A stretch of 64,000 nucleotides of DNA from Nannobrachium achirus (lineage: Eukaryota; Chordata; Actinopteri; Myctophiformes; Myctophidae), in assembly GCA_963921795.1 (NCBI GenBank), contig OY997647.1, forward strand, positions 59,912,061-59,976,060. The letters are read 5' to 3'. The number at the start of each line of letters is the position of its first letter. Within the stretch, counting starts at the first letter, position 1. The position numbers and the translations under genes are program-made. The notes under the pieces are model-generated. The model worked only from the letters and a program-made list of their open reading frames with translations, had not been told where the DNA came from and made no database searches. Positions 1-11,406 of this stretch are shown here, piece by piece.

Positions 1-24
1 GAATTAAAAACAACAGGGAGTTAA

Positions 25-653
25 CACTTTGCTAGCCGAAATAGAATGGCTTGTTGATAGATTAGCCGTGAAATTTCTATTATTGTGTTATGATCTGAGA
101 CATAATATTATGTTTATAAACATGAGCCCGCCACCCCTCCTTCTTGGACGTCGCTGTTGTTTTTTCTTTTTTTTTTCGATCCCCCGGTCGTTTGCTCACC
201 ATGAATATCTGGATCTCCATTGACATAGAGTGGCGGTTTTGGCCGAGGCATCTTCTCCCCGTGCGTTTCGCGTGCGCGATCCGTGCGCATATAATCCAAG
301 CATATGGTCCAGGTATGACTGAACAGTCGATGTGACCATTTTGGCTAGCTTAGCCCTTAGCACTCCAGCTATGCTAATGTTATCGTCTAAACAGTAAACG
401 GACGGCTGCTAGGAAGCCTCTGCAGGGAATGGACCTGACGTCACTTCCGGTTCATGTCAGAGCAGCCATGAGCTATCGATGGACGAGCGGTGACTAGGGA
501 AGGTTAGACGATCGCCGATTTTCGGATAAAAATCATTTATTTCGTTTTTAATGACCCAGTACGGTAAAAGACGGCGCGGCTGAGACATCCTTGCTCAGAT
601 GTCCGGTATATTCCGGTTTTAATATTAAGGGGCTCCCCATGGCTTGCAAAGTG
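25..653. mobile_element. TTAA-flanked DNA element I
   Basis: TTAA at 21-24 and 654-657 flank ends that are inverted: CACTTTGCTAGCC at the left and GGCTTGCAAAGTG at the right. TTAA duplications are the hallmark of piggyBac-type insertion. No transposase-like ORF is present in the 629 bp, so it is non-autonomous. It sits inside the LINE-like remnant that continues from 658. Confidence 0.7.
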
Positions 654-657
654 TTAA

Positions 658-905
658 AAACAACTGCATAGTCTGAGGTAGGGAGATTTAAGAGCCTGTT
701 ATTAAATTGTCCATAGGATATTGGAGCATACAATTTTAGCGTGAGTTGTAGAGTGCTCCATGAGATGGGAGCATTAAAGCAGAAAGCTGATTTACCTAGT
801 TCAGACTCAAGTTGAAGCCAGTCACTTGAGCGGGTCTGCTAAGTACCTGTATTCTTTTTTTTCCAATCTAGCAGTAATCTGATATAGCGTGGTAACTTCC
901 CGTCA
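658..905 (-). mobile_element. Degraded LINE ORF2-like fragment
   Basis: Minus-strand reading gives RYIRLLLDWKKK, then ISWSTLQLTLKLYAPISYGQ and FNNRLLNLPTSDYAVVF, with one stop. This resembles the poorly conserved C-terminal part of L1/Tx1-like ORF2 proteins. Assignment rests on style only; family uncertain. Confidence 0.35.
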
Positions 906-1030
906 ATAGCCATATCTCCTTGTATGGGCCGTTCTGTCCATGACAGTTAATCTCCATAAATGGAGTTCTGTGTTCATACGGACACTCATATACAGTCCCT
1001 CATACCGTACATAGGACCATACACACAAAG

Positions 1031-1056
1031 CCAGACATAGGAGCGGTTAGCACCGC
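1031..1056 (+). repeat. Isolated repeat-G 3' hairpin end
   Basis: GGAGCGGTTAGCACCGCTCA preceded by ACACACAAAGCCAGACAT, i.e. the repeat-G end in opposite orientation to the copies at 1416 and 4046. Another solo end is at 11350-11371 (GGAAGCGGCTATCACCGCTC). Confidence 0.5.
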
Positions 1057-1359
1057 TCAAAGATCATAAAAAATTTCCTACTAATAAACGACCGAATGTC
1101 TGTCTGTCCGATGTCTGTCTGATATACACGCATGCTGACATCACTGATACTAAAAACAGTGTCCAAATTTGGAGATGACCGACATCACTGATACCGCTGC
1201 CATGGTAACAGCCGCATGCTGAAACAGTGCCCAAATTTGGAGATGGCTAACAGTACTGATAGAAGTAATCTCCAGCATTACTTCTTTGACTGCTTTGACC
1301 ATAACTGAAACAGCACATACTTCGGAGCACAATTATGTTCGAACGGGCAAGGACTAGTA

Positions 1360-1415
1360 TATCGTCACTGTCGGGCAGAAACCTTGTATATCCAAGTTTC
1401 AAATGTTTTGTTTTT
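1360..1415 (+). mobile_element. MITE-A copy 1, left part
   Basis: TATCGTCACTGTCGGGCAGA and the following ~35 bp are the left terminal repeat of MITE-A. Family structure: about 265 bp, ends TATCGTC(A/G)(C/T)TGTCGGG in inverted orientation, a TA at the insertion site, and a central hairpin. This copy stops at 1415 where repeat G begins; its other half resumes near 4371. Confidence 0.7.
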
Positions 1416-1920
1416 GAAGCGGTGAAAGCCGCTTCCAATGAGTGGCTTTGTGTGTCCCACGCCCATATATGGTCATTTCAGTCCTGAATGAACAGGTTTT
1501 TTCAAAAACAAAATGTGTGTTTCATGTCCATATATGGTCATCCCAGTCCAGAATGAACAGGTTTTATCAAAAACAAAATGTCTGTCACCTCATGTCCATA
1601 TATGGTCATTCCAGTCCAGAATGAACAGGTTTTATCTGTCCCGTACGTCCAGAATATCAGTCCAGAATGAATAGGGTTTTTCAAAAACAAAATGTGTGTC
1701 CCATGTCCATATATGGTCATATCAGTCCAGAATGAATAGGTTTTATCTGTCCCGTCCGTCCGTCCGTCCGTCCGTCCGTCCGTCCGTCCGTACGTACGTA
1801 CGTACGTACGTATGTGTGTGTGTAGTGTCCGTCCCGGTCTGATGATTGGATAATTTGAGGATTGGTCAAGCTTCACATGACAATTCGGCCCTCCAGATAA
1901 AATCATTAATTCATTCAGAA
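1416..1920 (-). repeat. Repeat G, left copy (hairpin end, CATATATGG-rich)
   Basis: Starts GAAGCGGTGAAAGCCGCTTC, a self-complementary end preceded by TTTTT, so on the minus strand it is a hairpin followed by an A-run, like a retroposon 3' end. The body repeats a block of GTCCATATATGGTCAT, CAGTCCAGAATGAA and CAGGTTTTATC about four times. A (CCGT)n/(ACGT)n run lies at 1752-1812. It ends with a block (AAGCTTCACATGACAATT...) that recurs in the copy at 4046. It interrupts MITE-A immediately after 1415. Class uncertain. Confidence 0.6.
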
Positions 1921-1975
1921 TATAAAGAAGTAAAATGTTTTTTTACTTTTTGTGTGATTTGAATCGTTTCGTGAG

Positions 1976-2003
1976 TTAGGGTTAGGGTTAGGGTTAGGGT
2001 TAG
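1976..2003 (+). repeat. Interstitial telomeric repeat
   Basis: Four to five consecutive TTAGGG units. Short interstitial tracts like this are usual in vertebrates; nothing else here suggests a chromosome end. Confidence 0.85.
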
Positions 2004-2842
2004 TGAATCATTACATCTAACAACCACCTGTTGGACCATGACTGCTGTATTTCCCTAGCGACCACCTAATTAGACCCTACCAACCATAAATAGCAACCAC
2101 TGTTTCACCATACTAGAGATTTGTGCCCCTTCCATCCGCTTCAATGGCTTTGGGCAAAGATGACCCCTCTTGTGGCCCTTATTTGCCTCGATGTTATGAC
2201 GTCAACGTTTTCTGATTGGCTATGGGCCCATGGCATAGACACAGATAGCCTACACAGACACACACACATGGTCATACCAATAAAAAATATATATTTAGTC
2301 TACTTTCAGTGTGGACAAATCATTTCTGATGTCACTTTTTCAGTTTCTCTCCAAAATCACTAGGATACAATATTTTTATTTTTTGCTATTTTGTTTGTTC
2401 CAAAAGAGTCATCATTTCATCATTAATGTCATGACAATCTTTTTGTTCAATGAGGTTTAGCCTTATAGATGTACATTTGGATGTTTTATGTGTGTTTCCT
2501 TAATTGTTTTCTACATGTAATGTGTTAAAAAAAATCATTGTCTAAACATCCAAAATAGGACTGTCATTTTTAGCTTGTGGCCCTTGGACTTTTGGTATTT
2601 TGCTGAGTGGCCCCTAAGCCATCTTAAGTTGAGTAGCCCTGTCCTAGAGGAATGTCGCATAGCCATGCCCTCGTCTCTGGGCTTATACATCGAAGAACCA
2701 ACGTCTCAAACAGTAGCCAGCGGTAGAGACCGGTCCTCAAGTATAGGGCACTGCCATCCCTCCTTATTGTAGAGGTGGCGGGAGTTGAGTCTTCTTTGGG
2801 GTGCGCCCCATTTTCGTCGTTGTGTCACGAGGGATATGCCAG
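2004..2842. other. No gene seen; possible hAT end near 2641
   Basis: Mostly AT-rich unique-looking DNA. GAGTAGCCCTG at about 2631-2641 resembles a hAT right terminus (CAGGGCTACTC on the other strand), but no partner end was found. Confidence 0.3.
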
Positions 2843-3966
2843 TCATGTTTCCAGGCTATTTTTCCTCTTGCTGCTGCCGTTACTCATGGCTGCCAGTTCC
2901 CACTTGATGTGGTGCGGGAGTCCAGATGGCTCCAGACCATACTGAATAGCTTTTAGCTTGCATAACGTATTCATACTCGGACTTAGATCTAAGACTAAAC
3001 CAAAATTGGGTATGTATTTGTAATATCCTCCGAAAATGATGATGCAGTCTCCCACCATGCAACAGCACATCCCAAAACACCAAAGCGGGTGCTCCCCCTT
3101 GGGCTCAACCTTCCTCCAGGAGAAGGTCTCTGGACTGAATTTCCACATGTCATCGAAGGTCTGTGTCCAGGTATGGCCCCCAAATATGTACAGCTCTCCA
3201 TTGTAGGCAAAGGCTGAATGATCCTCACGTCTTTCTGGGAGAATGACTGGAGTGCGCATGTTCAGCCACCAGTCGTTGGTTTCCGTGTCAAACACTCTGA
3301 TGGTGTTGGAGTAGTGCGGGTCCTGGTCCCCGTGGCCACCAAACACAAACATCTTTGTCCCGATGAAGGTGGCAGAGTGACAAAACAAAGCTGGCATGGG
3401 AGTGGCACCAATCAAAGACCAGACCATTGTGGCGGTGTCCAACTTGTGGAAGTCGTTGGTGTATCCAGTGTGCTTGTTGTAGCCTCCATAGATATACATG
3501 ACCGTCTCCAAGACGCAGGCCGAGTGTACCTGGCCTTGGGAAGGGTCCCAGAGACCGGCGGCATGAACCACCTGTGCGTGTCGACGTCGAGTGCGTAGAG
3601 CACGTTGCAATTGTCCCCCGTGATCGTGAGCAACCTGTTGCGGTCCTTCGTTATTGTGAAGTTCACTATTCCTCCCCAGATGTAGATGACGTACTCTATC
3701 AGCACGGCTGTGTGGCCCAAGCACTTGGGGGGAACCTCGAGGAGGGGATTGTCATCTCCCCTCGCGGCCGTCACCGGGGGTAACTTGTTCCAGCGCAAGG
3801 ACACCATGTTGAAGATGTGCACGTCGATCTGTTCCTGTTCGTTCACGTCGTCGTAGCCTCCAAAGGAGTACACCTTGTGCCTCACTGCCACCGCAGCATG
3901 GCGGGCTCGTGTGGGTCCTTCTGGATTGACTGTCCAGCGTAGCATGTCACCAAAGCAATGTAGCAA
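2843..3966 (-). pseudogene. klhdc3: klhdc3-like kelch gene, intronless, one frameshift
   Basis: Read on the minus strand, this encodes almost all of a KLHDC3-type protein without introns. The family start MLRWTV lies at 3945; an in-frame Met at 3966 adds seven residues. Six kelch blades are marked by double glycines: YSFGGYDD, YIWGGIVN, YIYGGYNK, FVFGGHGD, YIFGGHTW and IIFGGYYK. The C-terminus ..LPHHIKWELAAMSN matches the family ending and TGA stops it at 2843. One frameshift near 3530, after SGTLPKAR, moves reading to VHSACVLETVMYI. Total length is about 370 residues, close to the usual 380. KLHDC3 is a beta-propeller substrate receptor of CUL2 ubiquitin ligases that recognises C-terminal degrons; the vertebrate parent gene has many exons, so a processed retrocopy is likely. 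No poly-A run is visible at its 3' end. Repeat-G copies lie on both sides. A sequencing error or a live intronless paralogue cannot be excluded. Confidence 0.85.
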
Positions 3967-4045
3967 AACGTTTTCTCTCTGCTAAAGGAATGAGTTCCGT
4001 TGTGTTCAATCTCATGTGTGCGCTTATATTTAATATATTTTTGAA

Positions 4046-4366
4046 GCGGTGAAAGCCGCTTCCAAGGAGTGGCTTTGTGTGTCCCTTACATGTCCATATA
4101 TGGTCATTCCAGTCCAGAATGAACAGGCTTTGTCTGTCCCGTACATGTCCCGTGTATGCAGAATTGAGGATTGGTCAAGCTTCACATGACAATTTGGCCT
4201 TCCAGATAAAATCATTCATTCATTCAGATTTCATAAAAATATAGAACTAAAGCACATAGAAAGTATAGATCTAGAACACAGAATGTATAGATCTAGAACA
4301 CAGATTTCATAGATCTAGAACACATAGAATAAAAATTCACCGCTTCACTTCGAACCGAGGTTTGAT
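4046..4366 (-). repeat. Repeat G, right copy
   Basis: Same orientation as the copy at 1416 and same hairpin end GAAGCGGTGAAAGCCGCTTC. It has a single CATATATGG block and the same AAGCTTCACATGACAATT segment. Three copies of an 18-bp ATAGATCTAGAACACA-type repeat follow. TTCACCGCTTC at 4336-4346 is inverted relative to the start, then ACTTCGAACCGAGGTTTGAT, which also closes a related insertion at 57110-57407. On the minus strand that tail reads GGTTCGA, a possible RNA polymerase III B-box. Confidence 0.6.
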
Positions 4367-4370
4367 TTTT

Positions 4371-4547
4371 TCATTAACTAAAGCCCTGCTTCATCATACA
4401 AGACTGTCGCACAAGACTAGTGAAATCAGCAGATCTACAAGCACAGCTTGTAGATCGGCTGTTTTCACTAGTTAAATCGTTTTTAAAATGATAAATACAA
4501 AACAAACGGTTTTGGAGATACAAGGTCTCCACCCGACAAAGACGATA
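4371..4547 (+). mobile_element. MITE-A copy 1, right part
   Basis: Resumes the element broken at 1415: AAAGCCCTGCTTCATCATAC, then a central hairpin shortened to 4417-4471, then the right terminal repeat ending CCGACAAAGACGATA. Together the halves make one MITE split by 2.95 kb that includes the kelch copy. Confidence 0.7.
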
Positions 4548-4574
4548 TTTATAGTTATTGTTAGTTATCGTTCT

Positions 4575-4925
4575 TGGCGTGAACGGCCCTTAAGACTAGC
4601 TCTTATTATTAACCATCTGGTGTGCGCTGATGATTTAGTCATCGTGCTCGTTAAAAGCAAGCAGGGTCTGGATTTTCCTTCATTCTCTGTGGCAGACCCA
4701 GCACTCAATGTGGTGAACAAAGTAAGCTATTTGTGTCACATCATCAGAGATGATTTATGTCAAGATTATGATGTGCAGTGCCAGTGCTGCAAATAGTATT
4801 CACAAGCCATATGCTTGCATGTACTTATCATTTGTATATATACAGTAACTAGCTCTTTTTAAAGCCTACTGCACTGCATTCCATAGCACCCACCTACTGT
4901 ATGGTGCAGTCATCGTACAGGAAAG
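4575..4925 (+). mobile_element. LINE reverse-transcriptase remnant
   Basis: Conceptual translation gives INHLVCADDLVIVLVKSKQG, a (F/Y)xDD-type catalytic box with Cys in the first position, then NKVSYLCHIIRDDLCQDYD, and after a stop, LFKAYCTAFHSTHLLYGAV. The order active-site box, YLGHII-like and LFKAYC-like block is that of fish non-LTR retrotransposon RTs. Both ends are missing. Confidence 0.6.
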
Positions 4926-5138
4926 ACATCTGAATTCGGAGTCTTGCTTTAGGGGGAATTTCACTTTAAAGGTTCTACACCATGCATTTAAAAGGTATTA
5001 ATATCATATTGTTTATGTCCCTAACAAAGGTTTTTTGGCTAAATTTCCACACCTGAATACAGAGCCCCTGTCATTTCTGCCTGGCTTTCAGAGCATTTTC
5101 AGCTGCAGTGCCACCTTGCTCTGAGTGGGAGTACTGCG

Positions 5139-5567
5139 CTATAGGCTCTATGCATGTACGCCATTTTGTTCTACTTCCGGGTGTCTTTCGACTTCCTTCA
5201 CAGGTGTTACTGATGATACTAATTAAGGCTCTGTTTGATTTATTGCACAGTGGTTCTTTAATTTCAAGGACCCCCATAACTCTATACAAATGGAATCAAC
5301 AAATGGACTCAAAAGGACCCTTGCGGGTCCATTTGCTTCCATTTGTACACTCTCAGAGACATTTGGAACCCACTCAAGGACACTTTGAGACCCACTGGTG
5401 TAGCAGAGTGTTTCCAGTGAGCCAACATGCACAATATCAGCACCCTGACTCTGTTTGACCAGAATTGAACAGACCCTTCATTAGTATCATCGGTAACACC
5501 TGTGAAGGAAGTCGAAAGACACCCGGAAGTAGAACAAAATGGAGTATATGCATAGAGCCTATAGAGC
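5139..5567. mobile_element. Foldback element with ~90-bp arms
   Basis: The left arm (5139-5226) runs TATAGGCTCTATGCATGTAC through a stretch with CTTCCGGGTGTCTTTCGACT. It is repeated in inverse at 5478-5567. The loop of about 250 bp is rich in ACCC/GGGT-type short palindromes. No ORF; non-autonomous DNA element, superfamily unclear. Confidence 0.65.
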
Positions 5568-5720
5568 CAGTTTTGGCCCCACACTCCTCCCCACCTCCTG
5601 CTCAGCAGGCCTGACCACCCCTCCCCAACCCTCTCCCAGCTCCTCCCGGCCTCCTTCTCAGGCCTGCCCACCCCTCCCCAACCCCCACTCGGCACAGCAC
5701 ACAACACAGCAGTAGCAGTA

Positions 5721-5750
5721 GGTCCCTTTTGTGATGTCACAAAAGGGACC
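5721..5750. repeat. 30-bp palindrome
   Basis: GGTCCCTTTTGTGA and its complement TCACAAAAGGGACC are separated by only two bases. Nothing links it to a gene. Confidence 0.8.
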
Positions 5751-6430
5751 AAAATCAGACGGCCCGTCCTGAGACCTACTTACATAGATTTGTGAGGATA
5801 GAAGGTGCTGGTGTAGTCCCTTTAAAATGCACCCCAGACATTACCACATGAACCTCCCTTTTCTGGATAGACATTCTCACAAGCTCACAACAACGCATTA
5901 CAAGCTTATCAGCTAATTTTGAATTTTGGCGAAGAGATTTGGTGTAAAGGCGGAAAAGGCTTAGTTGGCTTAAAGACTTGGTTTCTTCATTCAATATTTC
6001 ATCTCGTTGTACACATTTCCCTGCTGCTCATGATTGATATTGTCCTAATGGATTTGTCAACCTTCATTCATTGATTGTTTCATATTAAATGTCTAATGAA
6101 ACAAATACCTATTTTTTTTAAGATTTCTTCTAGTCTACATGCTGATCTCACACGATTCAGCCTGCAAAAGAACCAGGGTTTCTTTTGTGTATTCTATTCA
6201 TCTAAAATTTGATTTGGACCAATAAAACTATCATTGAAAACAACATCTTGTTATTGTATGCAGGTAGGCCTATATTATGCCCACATCAGAACTAAACTGT
6301 CTGGGTGTACTTCCTGCTCGTGTAAAGAAAGCAACAATTTGCATAATATTCACGCAATAAAATAACTAATCGAAGAATGAAGGTCGACACATTCATTAGG
6401 AGGATATGATTCATGAGAAGCCTATACAGT
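5751..6430. other. No feature seen
   Basis: AT-rich, several short unrelated ORFs, no recognisable protein or element end. Confidence 0.4.
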
Positions 6431-6436
6431 ATAATG

Positions 6437-6565
6437 GTAAATGGTGCATTTACACATAATACATACTGTATTATAGCGCCTTTATGCAAGGTGTGTTACT
6501 TTCACCCGTTCACACACACACACACACACGGCAGAGGAAACCGTGCCAGGCACCAAGGACACTTT
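6437..6565 (-). repeat. Partial tRNA-SINE tail copy
   Basis: Shares AAATGGTGCATTTA, GTTCACACACACAC and GGCAGAGGAAACC with the fuller SINE at 19138-19378, but lacks the polymerase III promoter half. Confidence 0.5.
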
Positions 6566-6671
6566 GACACTAAGGCAGGGACAGTACCTATGTTCCCCAG
6601 GTTCTATGTTCCCCACTTTAACCCTAAATCTAATGCTGTGAGGTGGGTAACATAGAGAGGACCCCCTAAGG

Positions 6672-6884
6672 CAGTGGTTCTCAACCTTTTCAGGCCGCGT
6701 CCCTCAAAATAATCATATTTTAACTGGGGACCCCCCACCCTGACGAGCACTAAGAGTTGAGGAATTACATTTTGTACAAAATAGCCGTCCATTTTCACAA
6801 TTTCTGCCTCTAATATTTGACAATTTCACCAATGTTTCATTTGTCATTTTAGAGGTATTAAAAGGTCCTTAAATTGTCACTTTA
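6672..6884 (+). mobile_element. hAT-D copy 1 (left part)
   Basis: Begins CAGTGGTTCTCAACCTTTTC and tracks the copy at 27633 through CCTGACGAGCACTAAGAGTT to CACTTTAGA, where a CA microsatellite takes over. Its hairpin position retains only the edges seen in the other copy. Confidence 0.65.
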
Positions 6885-7564
<680 letters not shown>

Positions 7565-7734
7565 ATATTTCGTTGTTGTCGGGTGGAAACCTTGTATGTC
7601 CAAAACCGTTTGTTGTGTATTTATCATTTAAAAAATGATTTAAACGAGTGAAAACAGCCGATCTACAAGCACACGTGCGAGGCGTTGTGATAGGAGGTTT
7701 CTGTGATAGGAGGTTTCTGCCCGACAGTGACGAT
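7565..7734 (-). mobile_element. MITE-A copy 2, internally deleted
   Basis: The left end TTTCGTTGTTGTCGGGTGGA and right end CTGCCCGACAGTGACGAT are present. The second hairpin arm is lost and a 17-bp GTGATAGGAGGTTTCTG is duplicated. The flank after it (TTTGTTGGCCGCCCAGCCCC) is shared with the copy at 35537. Confidence 0.75.
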
Positions 7735-8237
7735 TTACTTTGTTGGCCGCCCAGCCCCCAAAATTGAACGACATTTTTTTTTTTTATTATTATTTCTTCA
7801 TGGCCGGCCTGGACCGGCCGGGAATGAAACCGGCCGTTCGGGAGTTGTCCCGCTTTTCCCAATGGCCAGCACGTCCCTGCTCCCGGCCCGTCTTAGCCCC
7901 CCCCCCCCCCCTGTCTGCTATAGGCTTCCTTTTTAAATGCATTGAGTTTTCTCCAAAGCTCCCGCAATATTGGACTCAGCAGGTCTGGCTAAGCCAGCCA
8001 GCCGGCGCGCGTGGAATGACACGGCCTTGAAAAAAAAAATCCAGACAACCAACTATTTTATTGCGATAACAAAGCTCGCTTTGACGAGATAAAACCTGAC
8101 TTTTCAATTGAGAACCCATAAGACATTTCATGGAACCTTTATGCTGGATAGCAAAACACAATATACTGTATATAGGCGAGGATTTGATTTGAGCAAGCCG
8201 GCGGAAGAGTGTGCGTGTCTCTCTCTTTCTCTCTCTC

Positions 8238-8363
<126 letters not shown>

Positions 8364-8609
8364 TTGTGTCAGGGTGTGGCTGGCTGAGCTGTGAGGAACT
8401 GTTCAGTGCTGATTGATGTTTTCTTTGCTCTTACGGTTTATCAACTGTTTGTCACATCACAAGTATGCCGGTGTAAAATAGTGGGTGATGTGTTTTTTTG
8501 TTTGTTTGTTTTTTCACGCTATCCAGCTTCTAAAATAATAAGAATAGAGGGAGGGTGGATCAAATGTCGAAACGGAACAATATAAAATATAGAGTGTGTG
8601 CTCAAAAAA

Positions 8610-8876
8610 TATAGCGTTGTTGTCGGGGTGAAAACCTTGTATGTCCAAAACCGTTGGTTTAGTATTCATTGTTTTAAAAGTGAGTTAAAATAGTGAAAAT
8701 AGCCGATCTACAAGCACACAACGCCTCGCACCGCGAGGCGTTGTGTGCTTGTAGATCTGCTGTTTTCACTACTTTTGTGCGACGGCCTTGTACGATGAAG
8801 CAGGGCTTTACTTTGCGAAAGAACGTACAAATTTGAAACTTGGAGATACGAGGTTTCCACCCGACAACGACGATAT
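8610..8876 (-). mobile_element. MITE-A copy 3, full length
   Basis: Both ends are visible and TA-rich at the borders (ATATAGCG and ACGATATA). The hairpin spans 8691-8771 with arms of about 38 bp built on GATCTACAAGCACACAACGC. It lies about 650 bp upstream of the first rbms3 exon. Confidence 0.85.
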
Positions 8877-9043
8877 ATAAAAAATAAATACAAATAAATA
8901 AAGGCAGAGTACCTCAGGCTCTTGTGCAAGTAAAATACATCCGGTAGCAGCATATATAAAATATGTATGAAATGTGTGTGAATGGAGTTTATGCACAGTC
9001 ATAGTGTATACATAAACTGATCGTGCCAGCGTAATGGCTATTC

Positions 9044-9459
9044 CAGGGGTTTTCAACAGGGGGTCCGGGACCCCTAGAGGGTCCTTAGAGTTACTACTGG
9101 GGGGCCGCCAAATCCTTGTGAGGTATTTTAAATAAACAACTTTAGCCAAAAAGCTTGTAGATCGGCTATTTTCTGCAAATAGGTTTGGTGTAGACTAGAG
9201 GATAAAAAGAGCAGACCAAGTACATAGTGAAAGGTCAAGTTTACAAAATATCGACGATTTATCTACGGTTAAATGTCTTAAAATACACATCAACATGAAT
9301 CAGACATAGACTGACAACAGTGCTGTCAAACCAGTCTATGAATCTATCTAAGAAATCAATGAAAATCTGCCACATAGTTTTATACAATGTACAGGGGGTC
9401 CCTGCTTCATCTCTTTCTCAGCTAAGGGGTCCTTGGCCTGAAAACGTAGAAGACCCCTG
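9044..9459. mobile_element. hAT-B copy 1
   Basis: Ends CAGGGGTTTTCAACAGGGGG and GTAGAAGACCCCTG are inverted. Flanks GGCTATTC and GGCTGTTT agree at 6 of 8 positions, as expected of an aged hAT target duplication. It contains half of the GATCTACAAGC hairpin. No transposase. It stops 67 bp before the rbms3 exon. Confidence 0.75.
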
Positions 9460-9526
9460 GGCTGTTTTATGTTTTATTGTTTTAACCTCTCCTTTCGTTC
9501 TTTTTCTCCACCTCTCCCCTCCCCAG

Positions 9527-9623
9527 GTTCTACTCATCACCTTACAGCATTGCCACCAACCGTATGATCGCACAGACCTCCATCACACCGTTCATCGCTG
9601 CTTCACCTGTCTCCACATATCAG
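9527..9623 (+). CDS. rbms3: rbms3 internal coding exon (FYSSPYS exon)
   Basis: This 97-nt exon is preceded by a pyrimidine-rich tract ending in CCCCAG and followed by GTGGGT. It starts in phase (one base completes a Gly codon), then encodes 32 residues beginning [14 protein letters not shown] and ending [10 protein letters not shown]. From memory this matches the region after the second RRM of RBMS-family (MSSP) RNA-binding proteins, and [11 protein letters not shown] fits RBMS3 better than RBMS1 or RBMS2. RBMS3 has two N-terminal RRMs, which are not in this window, and a low-complexity C-terminal half; the family binds AU-rich RNA and single-stranded DNA. The exon ends in phase 0, compatible with the exon at 30180. 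hAT elements lie 67 bp upstream and 44 bp downstream. Seen: splice sites and translation. Known: family identity. Paralogue choice is recalled, not searched. Confidence 0.88.
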
Positions 9624-9667
9624 GTGGGTGGGCGGCGTGTGTTGAGATCTGCTTCTAGACCTGCCAC

Positions 9668-10149
9668 CAGTGCTTAATTTGAAGGGGAACAAGGGTGGAA
9701 CATGTTCCCTCACCTCTTTGTTTGGATCCGGCACCTATTTTATTGGATCCGGGACTTCCCCGTCAATCAAAATAGTGCTGTTTGGTCGTTTATGTTTTCA
9801 TCCGTCACGTGTCTGACTACTTGGGGGTGAGAATGTGTTGTCCAAATACAGACCTTTTTGGCTGCAGCATTTTTCTTTACTTTATATTTTCTTGTAATGT
9901 CTCTGATGTTGTGCTTCATAGGTGACGGTGACACACAATCGACAAACTATATATACACACATACACATGGTGTCATAGACTTTTGTTCTGATGGGCCACA
10001 TGTGCTATACTTGGTGCGTAAATTAAGGTTAAAAAATTAAAATATTAAGAAATAAATAAAAACTGTCCCTCGACAGTTTATGCGTGTAGCCAGCGTGCGC
10101 GCGCAGCCTGGGATCCGGCACCTGGGATTCACTGACAAATTAAGCACTG
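9668..10149. mobile_element. hAT-X (CAGTGCTTAATTTG ends)
   Basis: Inverted ends CAGTGCTTAATTTG and CAAATTAAGCACTG are flanked by CCTGCCAC and TCTGCCAC (7 of 8 identical). Length 482 bp, non-coding. It starts 44 bp after the rbms3 splice donor. Confidence 0.85.
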
Positions 10150-10172
10150 TCTGCCACTATAAGCGCTTTGGG

Positions 10173-10664
10173 TATTGTCGGGTGGAAAGCTTGTATGTCC
10201 AACACCTTCCTTTTTTTGTTATTAGTTAAAGATCGGGTACCATGATTTTTTCCCCTCCTAAAACATGATGATCAGGTATTATGATTATACTAGGAGGAAG
10301 ATTGATATCTTCCTCCTAGGTTGATATTATCAGAGGCCTTCAGCTTTCAGGAAGTAACCAAAAATACACAGGGAAGGCAAATTTGCACATTATAATCACA
10401 GCTGGGGGAGTAATGTTAACTCCATAGACACATACAAAACAGAAAAAGTACAAAACTATGACACCACCTAAAAAAAAAGATTTAAAACAGTGAAAATAGC
10501 CGATCTGCAAGCACACAACACCTCGCACCGCGAGGCGTTGTGTGCTTGTAGACCGGCTATTTTCACTACTTTTGTGGAACACTTTTGTATGATGAAGAAG
10601 GGCTTTAATTGATGCACGTTTGAAACGTGGAGATACGAGGTTTCGGCCTGACAGTGGCGATATA
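10173..10664 (-). mobile_element. MITE-A copy 4 with internal insertion
   Basis: Both termini are present (TATTGTCGGGTGGAAAGCTT; CCTGACAGTGGCGATATA), but about 245 bp of unrelated sequence lies between the left end and the hairpin, including the 30-bp palindrome at 10290-10319 (CTAGGAGGAAGAT arms). Confidence 0.75.
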
Positions 10665-10738
10665 TTTGTTATTTTTGAAATAGGGCTCAAGTGCCAAACT
10701 CATGCATCTGCTATGGTAACCACGCGTGTGTGTTTCTG

Positions 10739-10743
<5 letters not shown>

Positions 10744-10805
<62 letters not shown>

Positions 10806-10953
10806 GCGCGTGCATCTGTGTATTTGATGTAATTTTAATGGATCAAGTGTCCTCAAATGAACCAACCAAATAGTACCGAGCTGTTGTTTCTCCCAGCTGT
10901 GTGTGTGCGTGTGCGTGTGCGCGTGCGTGTGTGCGTGCGTGTGCGTGTGCGTG

Positions 10954-11040
<87 letters not shown>
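10744..11040. repeat. Two (GT)n/(GC)-mixed microsatellites
   Basis: GT runs at about 10744-10812 and 10896-11040, the second with GCGTGTGC variants, separated by 85 bp. Confidence 0.95.
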
Positions 11041-11042
<2 letters not shown>

Positions 11043-11406
11043 TGACGGTTGTGACATTTGGCTGCCGTACAAACATTAATAAACATTTAGCTGAAGCCTC
11101 GTCAAAGCTCAACAAAGAGCTGTTGTTGGTTCTGGGTGGTTCTGTCTCACACAACCTGTCCTTGAGACTGAGAGCCCTTAATTACTCTCAACCTGCCGTT
11201 CCAATTTTAGGCATGGCATTATAGCCGGCAAACCTTTTTTTATTTAATGTAAAGAAATGCAAAAATCAAACCCAGTTGAAGTGGAGTAGTGCATTAGAGC
11301 AGTTAATGACAGACATGACTACACAAGGAGGACACATTAAGTCAAACGTGGGAAGCGGCTATCACCGCTCCAAAAATAGTAGTAAGGGGAACATAATAAG
11401 TAAAGT

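Noticed and set aside
1971-2005. Chromosome end from TTAGGG repeats
   Set aside because: Only four to five units, flanked on both sides by ordinary sequence.
2843-3966. Intact klhdc3 gene on the minus strand
   Set aside because: A frameshift near 3530 breaks the reading frame and introns are absent, so a retrocopy or pseudogene is the safer call, with sequencing error still possible.
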